DNA of 64,000 nucleotides. Source: Aspidiotus rigidus. Taxonomy: Eukaryota; Arthropoda; Insecta; Hemiptera; Diaspididae. Where the stretch lies: the NCBI GenBank assembly GCA_035079385.1, contig JAVHKY010000004.1, positions 21,255,001 through 21,319,000 on the forward strand. Reading direction: 5' to 3'. The notes below the pieces were generated by a model. That model saw nothing but the letters and a program-made list of their open reading frames with translations, was not told the DNA's origin and made no database searches. The number at the start of each line of letters is the position of its first letter. The stretch's first letter is position 1. This document shows, piece by piece, positions 10,629 through 20,699 of this stretch. A program made the translations under genes and the position numbers.

Positions 10629-10873
10629 CTGCCGAGGTTACCGAATTAATCTCCGAGGTGTATAAGATTTGCGATGAAGCGCAAATACTCTACGAAGCTT
10701 GCGATCTTTTCTCTGAGGGTTCACTAACCTCAGAAGATCACAAGAACAATCTAAAGACTCCTTACCAAATAAGCAATATTAACGAAATCTCCATGTTTTT
10801 TATGTACCTAAGAAAAGAAGTCAACGCCCAGTGGCACGAAGACTGGACAGAAGAAATAAAAGGAAATAAATAG
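10629..10873 (+). pseudogene. Unassigned reading frame downstream of the duplicated segment
   Basis: The open frame reads VTELISEVYKICDEAQILYE, then CDLFSEGSLTSEDHKNN, NEISMFFMYLRKEV and WHEDWTEEIKGNK, to a stop at 10871-10873. The composition is acidic and helical-looking. Just after the stop, near 10934, the sequence reads LRGQHNENSS, and a similar RGQHNEN occurs near 53265. I do not recognise the family. Confidence 0.3.
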
Positions 10874-11267
10874 CTAAAGAAATTAATGCCGAAAATCCCC
10901 AACAAAGATGAATTAATAAGCCAATGACATTTCCTTAGAGGCCAACACAACGAGAATTCGTCCAAATTTTCCCGTTTGGATTTAGGTAGGGGCTTTTGCC
11001 AATCTCTTGCTTTTAGCTAACAACAGAGAGAGCTTCTTAGTATCGTTTACTTCATCCCATGGAACAATGAGCAACTCCGCACATTACCCTGATTCGAACA
11101 GACTCGGTGCCCTAGCCGATCCCACCCTCCCCTGCAAGAACACAACATGTATCTTAGACACCATGTAACGTTTTACGTGTAGGTACTGGACGTCTGGATA
11201 TAACGTCTACCTTGTTTTAGTGCGTATTTCTACGTTACGGCACGTACTTTAGATAAAGAACCAACGC

Positions 11268-11407
11268 ATTACATTCAACAGGATAAAGCTTTTATTGTCC
11301 ACACGTTTTCGGTTACTCAACCATCAACAGGTTGACATGTAAACCTGTTGGTGGTCGATTAACCAAGAACGCTTGGACAATAAAAGCCTTATACGGTTAA
11401 ATGTAAT
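11268..11407. mobile_element. Fold-back MITE, 140 bp
   Basis: The two halves are inverted copies with arms of about 65 bases. The left end is ATTACATTCAACAGGATAAA and the right end TTATACGGTTAAATGTAAT. Inner arms share CTTTTATTGTCC, CGGTTACTC/GATTAACC and AACAGGTT around a short spacer. It could extrude as one long hairpin. Confidence 0.8.
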
Positions 11408-12299
11408 TTGTTAGTTTTTTATCTGTAACCATTCCTCTCGACTTCTTTCAATACACCTGCACGTGAAAACCCGATGTACAAGGGGTTGGCTCCGTTGCCT
11501 CCCGTGGACCAGTGAAACGAGCAACCTCGAAGCTGAAATGAGGCATACTTCTAAAGTTGGAGGAAGAACACGCATACAGCATCAGTATCCAACGTACTTT
11601 CACAAGAACGATGACGCGAGAAGACACCTAAGGCAGATCAAATAACTTGCCTCCGATAATAGGAGTGACCAGTAAGGTTGAACTATTACGAACTACCGTT
11701 ACCTAGAGAACCGCAGGCAGCAAGAATGCAGAAATCTTACTGCCTGGATCAACCCCCAGAGCAAATACCGGCAAGGTCTGACAGCGTGGGCGACATCTCA
11801 CAAGCAGCCAATGCAGAGAATGACCCCCATCACCTCCTCTCAGAGAGAACTGGAAGACCACACTTGTACAATTGGGAAATGAAACAAACGCGAGGGCAGT
11901 TTCTAAACCAAAGAACTCTAAAGCTCAGGTAAGGAGCTAATTAAAGGCCTACGAATAAAGCTACAGCAGTATAGAAATCAACTTAATAAAAAACAAGGTA
12001 AGTATTAACAAAGCATAGCTGAAACGCACGGATGCACAGCTCGAGAAGGAAAAAAAGAAACTCAACACTCACAAAACGAGCGACAAAACAAAGGAAGAGA
12101 ATAACGCATTGCAGCAGCGCACAGACGACTCCAATCTTGAGGAAGAAAAAGACCAAGCAAAAGCAGAACTTGCGAATGCCTCTAAAGACAATGCTATTAA
12201 AGGAAGGCTATCCACGAGCCCTGCTGATCTCTAGCTCAAGCTAGAGGAGAAAAGAAAGCAACTTTCCCAAACAAGAATTTAGTTTAACAATTCGAAAAC

Positions 12300-15200
12300 C
12301 CAAATACGAAGGCTGAAAATATAATATGTGCACACGTGACCCACCCGAAGCAAAAAGCAACGGAGGCGACTGATGACGAACCTAAGGTCCTGCAAACCAT
12401 AGACGAGACTGTGGTTACTAAACTATTTGGAAGATACATTCCATTGCTGAACAAGTCATCTGATTTGGAGATGAAAAGCAATATTCCACGGGATAAATGA
12501 GAATTCATCAAAGTAAAAAGTCAAACAGTTGATTCCAAGGCATACCATGCTCAAGCATCAAAATTTCCTGAGAAAGTCCTTTCAAAACGTGGTCTTTTTA
12601 TTATTGACATGCATTACATCGCGAGACTACTGAGCTTATATGTAACGGGAGTTCAGAAGTTAATAATATAAGAATTCGAACTGAAAGAAAGTCGTAGAGT
12701 AAAGTATGAAAATTTCTCGACTCTGAAATAAAATTTCGAAAGAGGGTAAGTGAGCGAGGCTTTTAAATGAAAAATTCCATTTCCCCTTTTCGCAATTTGA
12801 TAAGCCTCTGTACGCGTTGTAAAATGAACAAAAATGATAAATAATTCTACATGATCCTCTAACTCGTAATTCTCTCCTAATAAAGCGTTTATGTCATCCC
12901 TTGTCCGACTGGGTGGCTATGCAAGTTTGTCGCCTTCTAAAAGGCAATGAAAAACATGAGTCGTTATACCACGAACGAGTGTCGTTGAAAGAAATTTCAG
13001 GCCTGTAAATAAATTATACACTCGCGCTATACGTTTCGGAAGATGAAAATTTGAAAAAGTAATTGCCTTTTTACGTCCCGAAATAACTTACTTCTCTCTT
13101 CTAAATCCGAAATCACGAAATAAACGAATGAATACGAGTAGAGTATTATTAAGTTCTATTTCGCCTTCATGGTCCAAAATAGTGAATGATAAAAACTGGG
13201 GTTTTCTGCTCTTCAACTATACTCGACTTTTATTTTTTTATCCATCTTCTCGAGTATCTCCCTTTGTGAAAGCACGTCGAGGGTACAGTGAGTACACCAA
13301 AACGTTATCAGAGCTAATCAAAGTCGAGGCTTTGTAATTTGATTCATTCTCGAGTTAGAGGACGCTAAAAAGAAACACTGCATTGCCACGGACATAATCT
13401 CGTAAATACGAAAAACTACCCACGCGCGAAACCATTAGAAAAAAAAAAATGTCTCACGAAGCTATCGGTGAACACTCCAGTACATTTTTCTTTAAGGTAC
13501 CTATTCGGTTGTATTATGGTCTCGAAGCTTCTGAAGCCGCGTTAAAAATAATACTACTCGAATACATTCACCGAAGAGATTATTAGTCTATTCTTCTCGC
13601 CCTCCAACCATTTTCCGTTCGAAATGCGTCCGAATAAACATCCACAAATGTTGAACTCAGACGAAGATTCTTACCTCACTTTAGTTTTCGAAGTACGTAC
13701 TTTCCTAAAGACGAGAAAAAAAAACACCATAAAATTCTCATCCCGTAGCAAACACAGATAAGAATCCGTCGAGTGCAACTCACAATATTTTGGTATACAG
13801 TATTGTACTCCAACCGTTTCGAGACATTTGAGCTCGATCGTGGGTTTATCTAAAAGCTTGAATGAGCCCCTCGAGCATAATTACATATCATCAGTACCGT
13901 AGCTAGAAACAATGCATGATATCCTGCTCTTCACATTTCACAGTAAGAAAGAAGAAAAAAACGAAGATACTATTCGATCATATTATTCTGACGAAGACCT
14001 TTGATACAGAGAGGCTTTACTAAAAATAGTGGGCCAAGAGATTTATGTTTCCTGTCTCTCTCAAGAAGAATCCTCGACACTCTCTTCAAATCAAGATAGG
14101 TACTCGTAATTCCACTCTTGAGACCTAAATATAAAGCAGAAAGAAGAAGGCTGCGACGCAAGATCCGGTTCCTTCAGGTCAAGATCATTGGCTCACTAGG
14201 ATCCTTCTCACACTGACTAATAGACACCTCATCCGTCAATCCTGTGGATTGCCCTCATGAGAGTCATCAAATGCAAACGCTCAGGCGCCCGTAAACTTGC
14301 CATTCTTACGTCACGATGTTAGAAGGGCTCCTACGTCAAAAGCCACAAGTCCTCCGCAAGCTCTCCATCGAGATTCTCAAGGAATCCGCGGATGTGGACG
14401 TTATGGTAGACGGTCTTCCTGATAATGACAGTCGTCTACTTGCAAAGAAACATATCTCAGACATCAGAGACACTGCAATGCAGCGGCCAACAGGCTGAAT
14501 CTCGAAATACCTCATGTCAATGTTAGTAATTCTGCCCAACCTCCTGCCTTGTCAAAAGAAACCTCTCCTTCTTCTCCTACATTACGTTCACCCTAAGTGC
14601 TTTAGGCGCTGTCTTTGATTCGCTAAGGCTCAGTTCCCCAAGCTTAGTCAAACTAAAATTGATGATCCAAGACTTGCAAGAACATCGGAAAACACAGCAT
14701 TCGAAAGAAACAACGATTTGGAACGGTCCAAAAGCGGCTGAAATTGTATTTAAGCACTGTTGGAAAATTAAAATCGAATGGGATGAACCTCTACCACCTC
14801 CTATGATATTCCAGTTTTGTAAATTAATGTTAGAACGTCAACTGGGTAGTTTTTCAAAGTAGTTCCCGAACTAGATCAAGGTCACTGAAGGTCCTCTAGG
14901 CCAAGGTTCCCTCCTGTCATACATGTAAATCGAGTTCCACGGGCGGATCATTAGGCCTATTATTGCTCTAGCCAAACATGTTATTATGGTAGTGTAAACC
15001 TCCATCCACTGTCGAGCAGATAGTTCAGAATGCAGGTCGGATTGTCCCGCCACTGTCCACATATTGTATAATAAAAAGTTTTTAAACACAGAACGGCAGA
15101 GATCTGGGAAATCAAGGGCAATGAAAGTGAATTACGATAATCTTCTGGCTTTTCTCACTAGTTCTAGTTGTCAACAATGAGTTTGAGAAATCCAATATAC

Positions 15201-15600
15201 GATGGTATTATATCTATATCAGACAGTTTTACAGACGCGCATCTAGTGATGAAGAGTGTCTGTGAGTATCTGTAAGTAAAAAATTTTCAAGTCCTAAAAT
15301 CATGAAATTACGGAGGAATTTGGAAGAAGCGGGAAAAAGACATGGAACACCCCAAAGACATGAATATGACTCAATGTTTCTCCATAAAATGGAGAAATTT
15401 CTTGTCTTATATCGAATTTGCCAATTTCCTAGTGAATAGTTCAGAAGGAACAGACTCTGCATTTATATGGATATCTGATATGAATTCACCATCACCAGTA
15501 CAAGCGATACTCCAACCAGACGTTGCGACTCTTAATTATCCTTGGGCACTTTGGGTATTCCCCATTGCTTCAAAATTGATATCCTTCGACGTAAGAAAGC
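12300..15600. other. Gene-free stretch
   Basis: Short frames (14316-14498, 14659-14862, 15342-15626) carry no motif I can name. The sequence around 14300-14550 has coding-like composition, but no domain was identified. Confidence 0.4.
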
Positions 15601-15728
15601 GTGTTTACAACAATTCCAGTCGCTAGATCCCTAGACTTCATTCTGGATCTTCCCAAATACATAGAAGACGTCACCTCCGAATTTGAAGCGCTCATGACCA
15701 ACTGCCTTCACACAATGTATATATGTTA

Positions 15729-15952
15729 AGGCCGAGCTAGACGACCAATTGTTCTCGTCAATATTTGTGAATAATTGATGAACGATCAATGAAATTCAAA
15801 TCGATTTGAATTTAATTGATGAACGATCAATGAAATTCAAATCGATTTGAATTTTATTAACGACTTCTCCAAAAGAGTCAATGTAAAAAATAATTGACGC
15901 AAAAAATTGATGAAAAATATTGACCACAAAAATTGATCGTCTAGCTCGGCCT
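15729..15952. mobile_element. MITE, 224 bp, TTA target duplication (PIF/Harbinger-like)
   Basis: The termini AGGCCGAGCTAGACGA (15729-15744) and TCGTCTAGCTCGGCCT (ending 15952) are perfect inverted copies. TTA flanks both ends (15726-15728 and 15953-15955). A 3-bp TTA duplication is typical of PIF/Harbinger elements. The interior holds a 41-bp tandem duplication starting at 15773 and 15814. No coding capacity. A related end, TAAGGCCGCTCTAGACGA, occurs near 27030. Confidence 0.8.
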
Positions 15953-15955
15953 TTA

Positions 15956-17162
15956 CAGTTAAGACCCGAAATCAGTAAATTCTAAAATTCGCTAGTCAAA
16001 ACTAGTTGCCAGAAATGACTTTAGTCAGAACTAGTTTTGACTAGTTATTTCTAGAATAAAAAAATGGTTTGAATTCATCAGTAGATTCTAGTTTTAACTG
16101 AAACGAATTAAAATTGTTTGAGTTCAAAAGATGATGGTGTTTCCAGACATACTTCGGCCAAATTGATAGATATTTGGTATAGTTCTGTTCAACTTTGAGA
16201 AAAAGTCCTAACTTTTTCTTCCTTAATTCCCCCCTTGAATACTGCATCATACAAATTCGTCGGCCTATAAATATTACAAGAGCAAATCTGACAGTGACTA
16301 ATTGACGCACGTCACTCAAGTATAAACAAGCTTTGTAAAAGATGAAAGTTCAAGGGTGTTGGAGGTTGGAGCTCCAGTGAGGTGAAGATAATGAGGATTT
16401 AAACGAAGGTGTTGGAGGCTGGAGCATTTTGCCTCCGGAAGTACCTTGCTTCCATCCTAGAGGCTTGGAGATGCTTCCAAAGCTCCTTTAGGAGGCATTT
16501 TTTTTAAAAGTCTTCTATTCCTTGAAACCTCATTCAGCCACTGTGATGCTTGCGCTGCTCGGTTCGAATAAAAGCCGAAGTTTAAATACACCTTCTGAGT
16601 ATCACCTGTTATCTGGTCACACTGATCAACGTTACAAGTGCCTCCGGAGGCGTCTTCGACACTGCCTCCGGAGGCATTTTCTCCAATTTCAGTAAGTATC
16701 TTTTGGAGGTACCTCCAGAAACATACTTTGGAGGTCAAGAGGCGCCTCCAATCGTGTCCACTGGAGGCAACCGGAGTCGGAGGGTCATTTTCTGTGTTCG
16801 TTCCCGAGGCCTCTAAAAAAAATTAGATGCCTCCAACACCCTTGATAAAAATGCAATTACATTTGTGCGAGGAAAGAAATTCATTTACTAATTGGATTCA
16901 CCCTTCTTGTTTTCACTAATTAAAACTAGTTTTCCCCGACAATTATAATTTCTTCTCTATTTCACTTTTTATTAGTCAATTCTAGTTTTCACTAGTAAAA
17001 ACGAGTTTTACCTGAAATTATTTCTGTTAAAACTAGCTCGAACGTTGAGGATCCCAGTAAATTGTAGAATTAACAAGTTAAAACTAGTTCAGCCACAAGT
17101 CATTCCTGGAAACTAGTATTGACTAGTGAATTTCAGAATTTACTGATTTCGGGTTTTAACTG
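15956..17162. mobile_element. Tc1/mariner-like non-autonomous element, 1,207 bp, TA target duplication
   Basis: The left end CAGTTAAGACCCGAAATCAG is inverted at the right end, which finishes CTGATTTCGGGTTTTAACTG. The similarity extends about 50 bases. TA flanks both ends (15954-15955 and 17163-17164). CAGT termini with TA duplication fit Tc1/mariner. Subterminal regions repeat a palindromic AACTAGTTTTGACTAGT-type motif many times, possibly transposase binding sites. No intact transposase is seen. It carries the GGAGG-rich element at 16351-16844 and sits at the right target duplication of the MITE at 15729-15952. Confidence 0.75.
16351..16844. mobile_element. GGAGG/CCTCC-rich MITE nested in the mariner-like element
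   Basis: CAAGGGTGTTGGAGG (16351-16365) is perfectly inverted as CCTCCAACACCCTTG (16830-16844). A second internal copy of the left end, GGTGTTGGAGGCTGGAGC, lies near 16408. The interior has many TGCCTCCGGAGGC-type palindromes, for example 16639-16675. No clear target duplication and no coding capacity. Superfamily unknown. Confidence 0.7.
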
Positions 17163-17708
17163 TAACATATACATTCAGAAAAGAAGTCCACCGGTTCCTT
17201 GATGGTCTTCCAATGGATGGTTCGCTTTCTTTCTCCGTCACCGACGTCTTCAAGGACAGCCTCCTCGAAACCGATCTCCTAGAAACCAATAATCATGACT
17301 GTATGCGATTCTCGGCCACACGGTACTGCCGCCGAATTCTGAAGCTCCTCTGAATCCCTAAACGATCTTCACCTTCTACTCTTTTTACCGGCGAAGTCAG
17401 CGGAGAACATTTTCGAGTTAGAAAGTCCAACATCTTACAGACCCAGATCGGAACACCCTCCGACGATGCATAAAACGGCGGTAATAAACTCTTTGATCCA
17501 CCGCTTCTCTCTCTGACTCCTCAGTTTCAGGAGGAAGAAATCCAAAAGATAGAACGCGTCGCTAAGGTAAACAAACTAAACTTCAACGTCCACCTACTAA
17601 TAAGAAAAAGGAAGTGCGCCAATTTCTAACCAAAAATCAACACCCGCTCCCTTCCTCAATCAGAAGAGGGGAAAATAGACGAATACGTTCCTCTAAGTTA
17701 CGGCTATC

Positions 17709-17814
17709 CATAATAAACGCGAAAGGACGAATACTCCGAAGTGAGAGTAAACCATGCAAACCGCATGCATGGTTTACTCTCCCTTCAAAGTATTCGTCCT
17801 TTCGCGTTCATTAG
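17709..17814. mobile_element. Fold-back MITE within the PLE remnant
   Basis: Arms of about 47 bases are inverted around a short centre. The left arm contains AACGCGAAAGGACGAATACT and GAGAGTAAACCATGCA, and the right arm their complements. AGGGGAAAATAG occurs on both sides, at 17667-17678 and 17813-17824, as a possible flanking duplication. Confidence 0.75.
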
Positions 17815-18249
17815 GGGAAAATAGGTTCATCTATTTCACATGAGAGAAGACTGGAGATGTTGGCAACTTTGAAACTTTCCGATTTCGTCGACTGACGTTT
17901 ACCAGATTACTTGCGGTGACTGCGACCCAATTTACATCGGCAAGACAGGGAGGAAGTTGAGGCAACAATTTACAGAACACGAGAACTAAGAACAGAGTAG
18001 TTACAACCCGTTGCCAACAGAACGAACACGAACTCTCTCCTCCACCCCAAGAAAGAAAGCAGGCTGATGAATCAAATAGAAGAAGTGGAAGATATCGTCA
18101 CAAAATCAACCAGTACCAATTCCAGTTGAACGGCCTTCAATACATTTATGAAATATTATGACAACTTCGTTGTTGACTAAATTTCCAATGGCTTTTCGGC
18201 GGCACCTGCTCTGATCCATCTCATCTGCATTCTCAGTACCTCATAAAAT

Positions 18250-18585
18250 GAATCGACTCCTGGTAGATTTTCATATTGACTGAAAATCGACTTCGAAACT
18301 GCGTTGATCCATACGGTGACTCAAAATCGATTCGAAGTCGACCAGCATACATTTCTCGAGAACAACAAATCGACTCTCAAAATTGACCCAAGGAGAGCAG
18401 GTCGATGAAAACTCGGGAGGAGTTGCCTGGAAATCGACGGCAGACCGACGTCAATTTGTGGTCGTCGATTTAAAAAATCGACCAGTGCAGTGTACGTTCC
18501 CTGACACTTGGGAAATCGACGCAACAGCGCAGTCGATTTCAGATCATGGCTAATGAGTAGAAATGGATATCGACCAGGAGTCTTT
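18250..18585. mobile_element. TCGAC-rich MITE, about 335 bp
   Basis: Inverted ends share ACTCCTGGT(A/C)GATTTTCAT (left near 18257, right near 18560-18583). Between them the motif AATCGAC or its complement recurs about ten times in 330 bases, far more than in the surroundings. Dense short motifs inside inverted ends are typical of transposase-binding subterminal repeats. No coding capacity. Confidence 0.6.
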
Positions 18586-18599
18586 GTTGGCGACAATTT

Positions 18600-20440
18600 A
18601 TACCTGCAGAAGCAAAATAATTTCCATTCGATTTTGAAGCGGAATCAACGGTCGCCTGATGATTCATCGCAAAAAAAAAAACTTGGCTAGTTAAATTCAT
18701 ACGTAGTTTGCATGCAACAAAATGCAATCGAGTACATATAATTTATTACCATTTGTTTCTGCACGCTATCAACATTTAAATTCGCATTACTTATCCGCAA
18801 TTTATATATATAGCAGAAACCCAGCTATTTGCTGCGATTTGTTGATTCATAACAATATTGTAATACGCCAATCAAGAAAAAAAAAAAGGTAGTAAACTCG
18901 TTAGATAAACACACAAAAAACGATTGGGACGAGTCGGTACCTACGTAATTTGATTTGTAACTTCACGCACTAACGCTTTTCACTCCCGATGCTGATCATC
19001 ATCTTCAAGGAGTATAAAGCGAACCAACTGCCGTATTCGTCTACAGCTGTCTACCCCTAGTTAGAGGGTAAGTTTTCAGCAAAACGGCGCGACTCGAACT
19101 CCTTTCAATCGAAGGCGGCATAGCGACGGAATTCTAGCGGAATGAATAGTAATTTGAAAACGCTTACGATGATAATTCACGCTTTCCGAGTCGAAAGAAA
19201 AGCGTGAAAAGAGAGAAAAAAGGAAACACAGAAAAATAGAAAAAAAAACGACGGAGGAGGAAGAAAGAGAAAAAATACACAACTGTGTAAGAAATAAGAC
19301 GGACGAGAGAACAAAAAAAACCTTTCGATAACTCGGCGAATTAAGTAGGATTTTTACAGCAACGCGCGTAGTCTTTCGTATTATTTTCGTCGTAATTTGT
19401 GTAAGTTTTGTCGGATTTCGCAAGTTTCAGCAAGACTCGTTCGTATATAAGACGGTCGGCAAAAAAGGTACAGGAAAACCTGCGCCTCGTGCGCTCCGAT
19501 GACAGATGAGCGTAAACATTATACTGTATAGATTTAACCTACGTCATCAATATTATCCGTAAGTCTAGCTTATGTGTACTTTATCGTACACATATGGGGT
19601 TAAGAAAATTTCTAATCAATACGTATAATGGGGTTCGTTGTCTTTACAGCGATGGAGAATGAGCGAAAATACACGCGAGGACGAACGCCGATCACCCGTA
19701 GTTTTGATAGGTCCAGATAGTTTATAGTAATCTCGATCCTGACATTCCCATTTCGAAGGTCTCATGATGAGTTATGCACCTTATTATGACAAGTCCTCTT
19801 TTCTCCAATGGTCGCCAAGATTTCTGAGATGATGACTCTAAAGTCGTGAAAAATACTTGTCCATTGACTACAACACTACCGTTTTTCGTTTCGAAATTGG
19901 CTCTGGGTATCGAGAAATAAACATATCAAGTTCCCGCGAATTGTAGCGACGCGCAGTGTATGTTCTCGCACTCGTAAAATTCAATAGCTGAAAAACAGTC
20001 ATACACTACGCGTTGCAACAAATTGAAGGACCTTGATATGATTATTTCTCAGAAACCTAAGCCAATTTTGAAAAATGGTCAACGGTATTATGATCAGCGT
20101 CAAAATACATCTAGAATCGTACAATTTTTTTTTTGTACGTGTGTTTAGTGTAATGAATGGCGCAGATGTTACACTAACCCATTTGGAGAATACTGAAATA
20201 ATTATCATTCAAGATCCATTAGTAAACTCTCAAGTATCAGTGACACCTTCAAAAAATCGATTAAAAGTAAATATACAAAACACTAGATGTGAAGCAAGTC
20301 CGTTTCAGAGAAGAGGATAATGATATATCATGACTTCCACGTAACAAATATTGAAGAGAGGGGGCAAAACGTTTCAGTAGTCTCGTACGAAAGAAAATTT
20401 CATAAATCGTGCAGAAATTGGAGCGATAACTTCATTGAAA
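18600..20440. other. Gene-free AT-rich stretch
   Basis: No recognisable coding sequence. A purine-rich/pyrimidine-rich asymmetry is visible at 19190-19320 (long GA-rich runs on the plus strand), which creates open frames on the minus strand without protein-like content. Confidence 0.5.
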
Positions 20441-20449
20441 ACTACCGCC

Positions 20450-20660
20450 CCACCTCGGGAGTTTGACGCTATTTTGACTGCGAATTTTGACACTTCGACG
20501 CCATGCCTTTGAAATAGAAGTTGACCTATTTTTGACGTAACTGCCCGCGCCCCACCTATTAGAATGTGAGCACTTTCGTCAAAAATGCGTCAATTTTGCG
20601 AATTTTGACAATAAAGTGCGTCAATTGACATTAATTTTCGAGATCGGGGCGCAATGAGTT
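20450..20660. mobile_element. Possible MITE with TTTTGAC repeats
   Basis: Imperfect inverted ends are suggested by CCGCCCCACCTCGG near 20453 and TCGAGATCGGGGCGC near 20638. TTTTGAC or GTCAAAA occurs about eight times in the interval. The ends are only partly complementary, so the call is tentative. Confidence 0.4.
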
Positions 20661-20699
20661 TTGCCTTCATGACCGACATTAGATGCTAACAACAAATTA

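Larger units (their letters stand above)
15610..18010 (+). pseudogene. Degenerate Penelope-like element interrupted by nested MITEs
   Basis: Reverse-transcriptase traces flank the insertions. Before them (15650-15720) the frame reads KYIEDVTSEFEALMTNCLHT. After them (17166-17290) comes FLDGLPMDGSLSFSV, matching the GLPMGSPLS region of PLE reverse transcriptases. The piece near 17470-17620 reads TAVINSLIHRFLSL and KIERVAKVNKLNFNV, the usual linker before the nuclease. At 17897-17986 VYQITCGDCDPIYIGKTGRK is a recognisable GIY-YIG nuclease start with its Cys-x-x-Cys, followed by QFTEHEN. Frames change repeatedly, so the copy is dead. It carries the insertions at 15729-15952, 15956-17162 and 17709-17814. 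Confidence 0.7.
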
